A stretch of DNA of 15,261 nucleotides. Source: Candidatus Dojkabacteria bacterium. GTDB taxonomy: Bacteria; Patescibacteriota; Dojkabacteria; SC72; JAFGCJ01. The notes under the pieces were generated by a model. The model saw nothing but the letters and a program-made list of their open reading frames with translations, was not told the origin of the DNA and did no database searches. Of this stretch, positions 14,592 through 15,261 are shown in pieces (positions within the stretch are counted from its first letter, which is position 1; each line of letters opens with the position of its first letter). The position numbers and the translations under genes are program-made. The stretch is taken from contig JAQVGB010000020.1 in the NCBI GenBank assembly GCA_028696915.1, positions 1-15,261 on the forward strand, in the 5' to 3' direction.

Positions 14592-15261
14592 ATGACAGCA
14601 CTCAAAAAAGTACAGAAAGAGACCGCCCAGAAAGAATCCGAAGGCCGGAGCGAAGCGGTGACTGCGGCTATTGAGCAGATCGAACGGCAGTTCGGGAAAG
14701 GCTCGATCATGAAGCTCGGTACCACCAAACGGATCGATGTCGATGTGATCTCGACCGGCGCACTTTCACTGGACATGGCGCTGGGTGTAGGCGGTGTTCC
14801 TCGGGGGCGCATCGTTGAGATTTTCGGCCCCGAATCTTCGGGGAAAACGACACTTGCACTTCATATTCTTGCCGAAGCACAGAAGAAAGGCGGGAAGGTC
14901 GCATTTATTGATGCCGAGCACGCGCTCGACGCCACGTACGCGAAGTCGATAGGTGTAAATATCGATGATCTCTACGTTTCTCAGCCGGACTTCGGTGAGC
15001 AGGCGCTTGAGATATTGGAAACACTGGTAAGATCGGCGGGATTCGATGTGATCGTCGTTGACTCGGTAGCCGCGCTGACGCCGAGGGCAGAGATCGAGGG
15101 TGATATGGGAGATAGCCATATGGGCCTTCAGGCCCGGCTGATGTCGCAGGCGTTGCGCAAGATAACGGCAATCTCAGGCAAGACAAACACCATGGTGATC
15201 TTTTTGAACCAGATCCGCATGAAGATCGGCGTTATGTTCGGCAGCCCCGAGACCACCACCG
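14592..15261 (+). CDS. recA: RecA recombinase, 3' partial
   Basis: The first 223 residues of RecA; the gene runs off the window. It has Walker A GPESSGKTT (79-87), the catalytic glutamate E109 in DAEH, Walker B VIVVDS (153-158), loop L1 EIEGDMGDSHMG (167-178), and the start of L2 with NQIRMKIGVMFGSPETTT. RecA forms filaments on single-stranded DNA and drives homologous strand exchange. The N-terminal region is slightly longer than in E. coli. The start ATG at 14592 has no Shine-Dalgarno; an in-frame ATG at 14577 is followed by a stop after three codons. Confidence 0.98.
   Translation, partial: MTALKKVQKETAQKESEGRSEAVTAAIEQIERQFGKGSIMKLGTTKRIDVDVISTGALSLDMALGVGGVPRGRIVEIFGPESSGKTTLALHILAEAQKKGGKVAFIDAEHALDATYAKSIGVNIDDLYVSQPDFGEQALEILETLVRSAGFDVIVVDSVAALTPRAEIEGDMGDSHMGLQARLMSQALRKITAISGKTNTMVIFLNQIRMKIGVMFGSPETTT

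Overview
The window carries a complete, divergent class 2 type V CRISPR-Cas locus whose effector is recognisably of the Cas12e (CasX) family. It sits between ordinary chromosomal genes that end in recA. The likely host is a small-genome bacterium, possibly of the Candidate Phyla Radiation (Patescibacteria). That rests on the flanking gene repertoire (NodB-like deacetylase, Ig-like/C39 surface protein, GT4 glycosyltransferase, flippase-like membrane protein, Cas4-like nuclease) and on weak or absent Shine-Dalgarno sites. It is an inference of moderate to low confidence. TGA is used as a normal stop, so the TGA-recoded lineages are excluded.

Layout. 1-2999: a polysaccharide deacetylase-like gene (5' end outside the window), translationally coupled to a membrane-anchored protein with Ig-like repeats and a C-terminal C39-like papain-fold domain. 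3000-3307: a regulatory interval holding a predicted tracrRNA, its terminator and the effector promoter. 3308-8442: cas12e, cas4, cas1 and cas2 on the plus strand, all overlapping. 8443-8636: leader. 8637-9587: CRISPR array of 14 repeats (37 nt) and 13 spacers (32-36 nt), the last repeat degenerate. 9596-11421 (minus): a Cas4/AddB-like Fe-S PD-(D/E)XK nuclease and a membrane protein. 11632-12639 (plus): flippase-like membrane protein. 12685-13803 (minus): GT4 glycosyltransferase. 13988-14341 (plus): small secreted, membrane-anchored acidic protein. 14592 to the end: recA, truncated by the window edge.

How the CRISPR locus works together. The tracrRNA has a 16-nt perfect anti-repeat to repeat positions 5-20, sits upstream of the effector and ends in a strong intrinsic terminator. 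Its layout (outer stem, CTTTG strand complementary to the repeat 3' end, scaffold hairpin, 3' anti-repeat) matches what is known of Cas12e guide RNAs. Cas4, Cas1 and Cas2 form the spacer-acquisition module. The effector retains all three RuvC acidic residues (D753, E840, D1041) and many Cas12e signature segments. It differs from the reference Cas12e proteins in two striking ways. First, the zinc-ribbon cysteines are all replaced in the target-strand-loading region, and apparently also in the non-target-strand-binding region. Second, there is an N-terminal extension of roughly 110 residues. The locus is visibly more AT-rich than its flanks, which fits horizontal acquisition.
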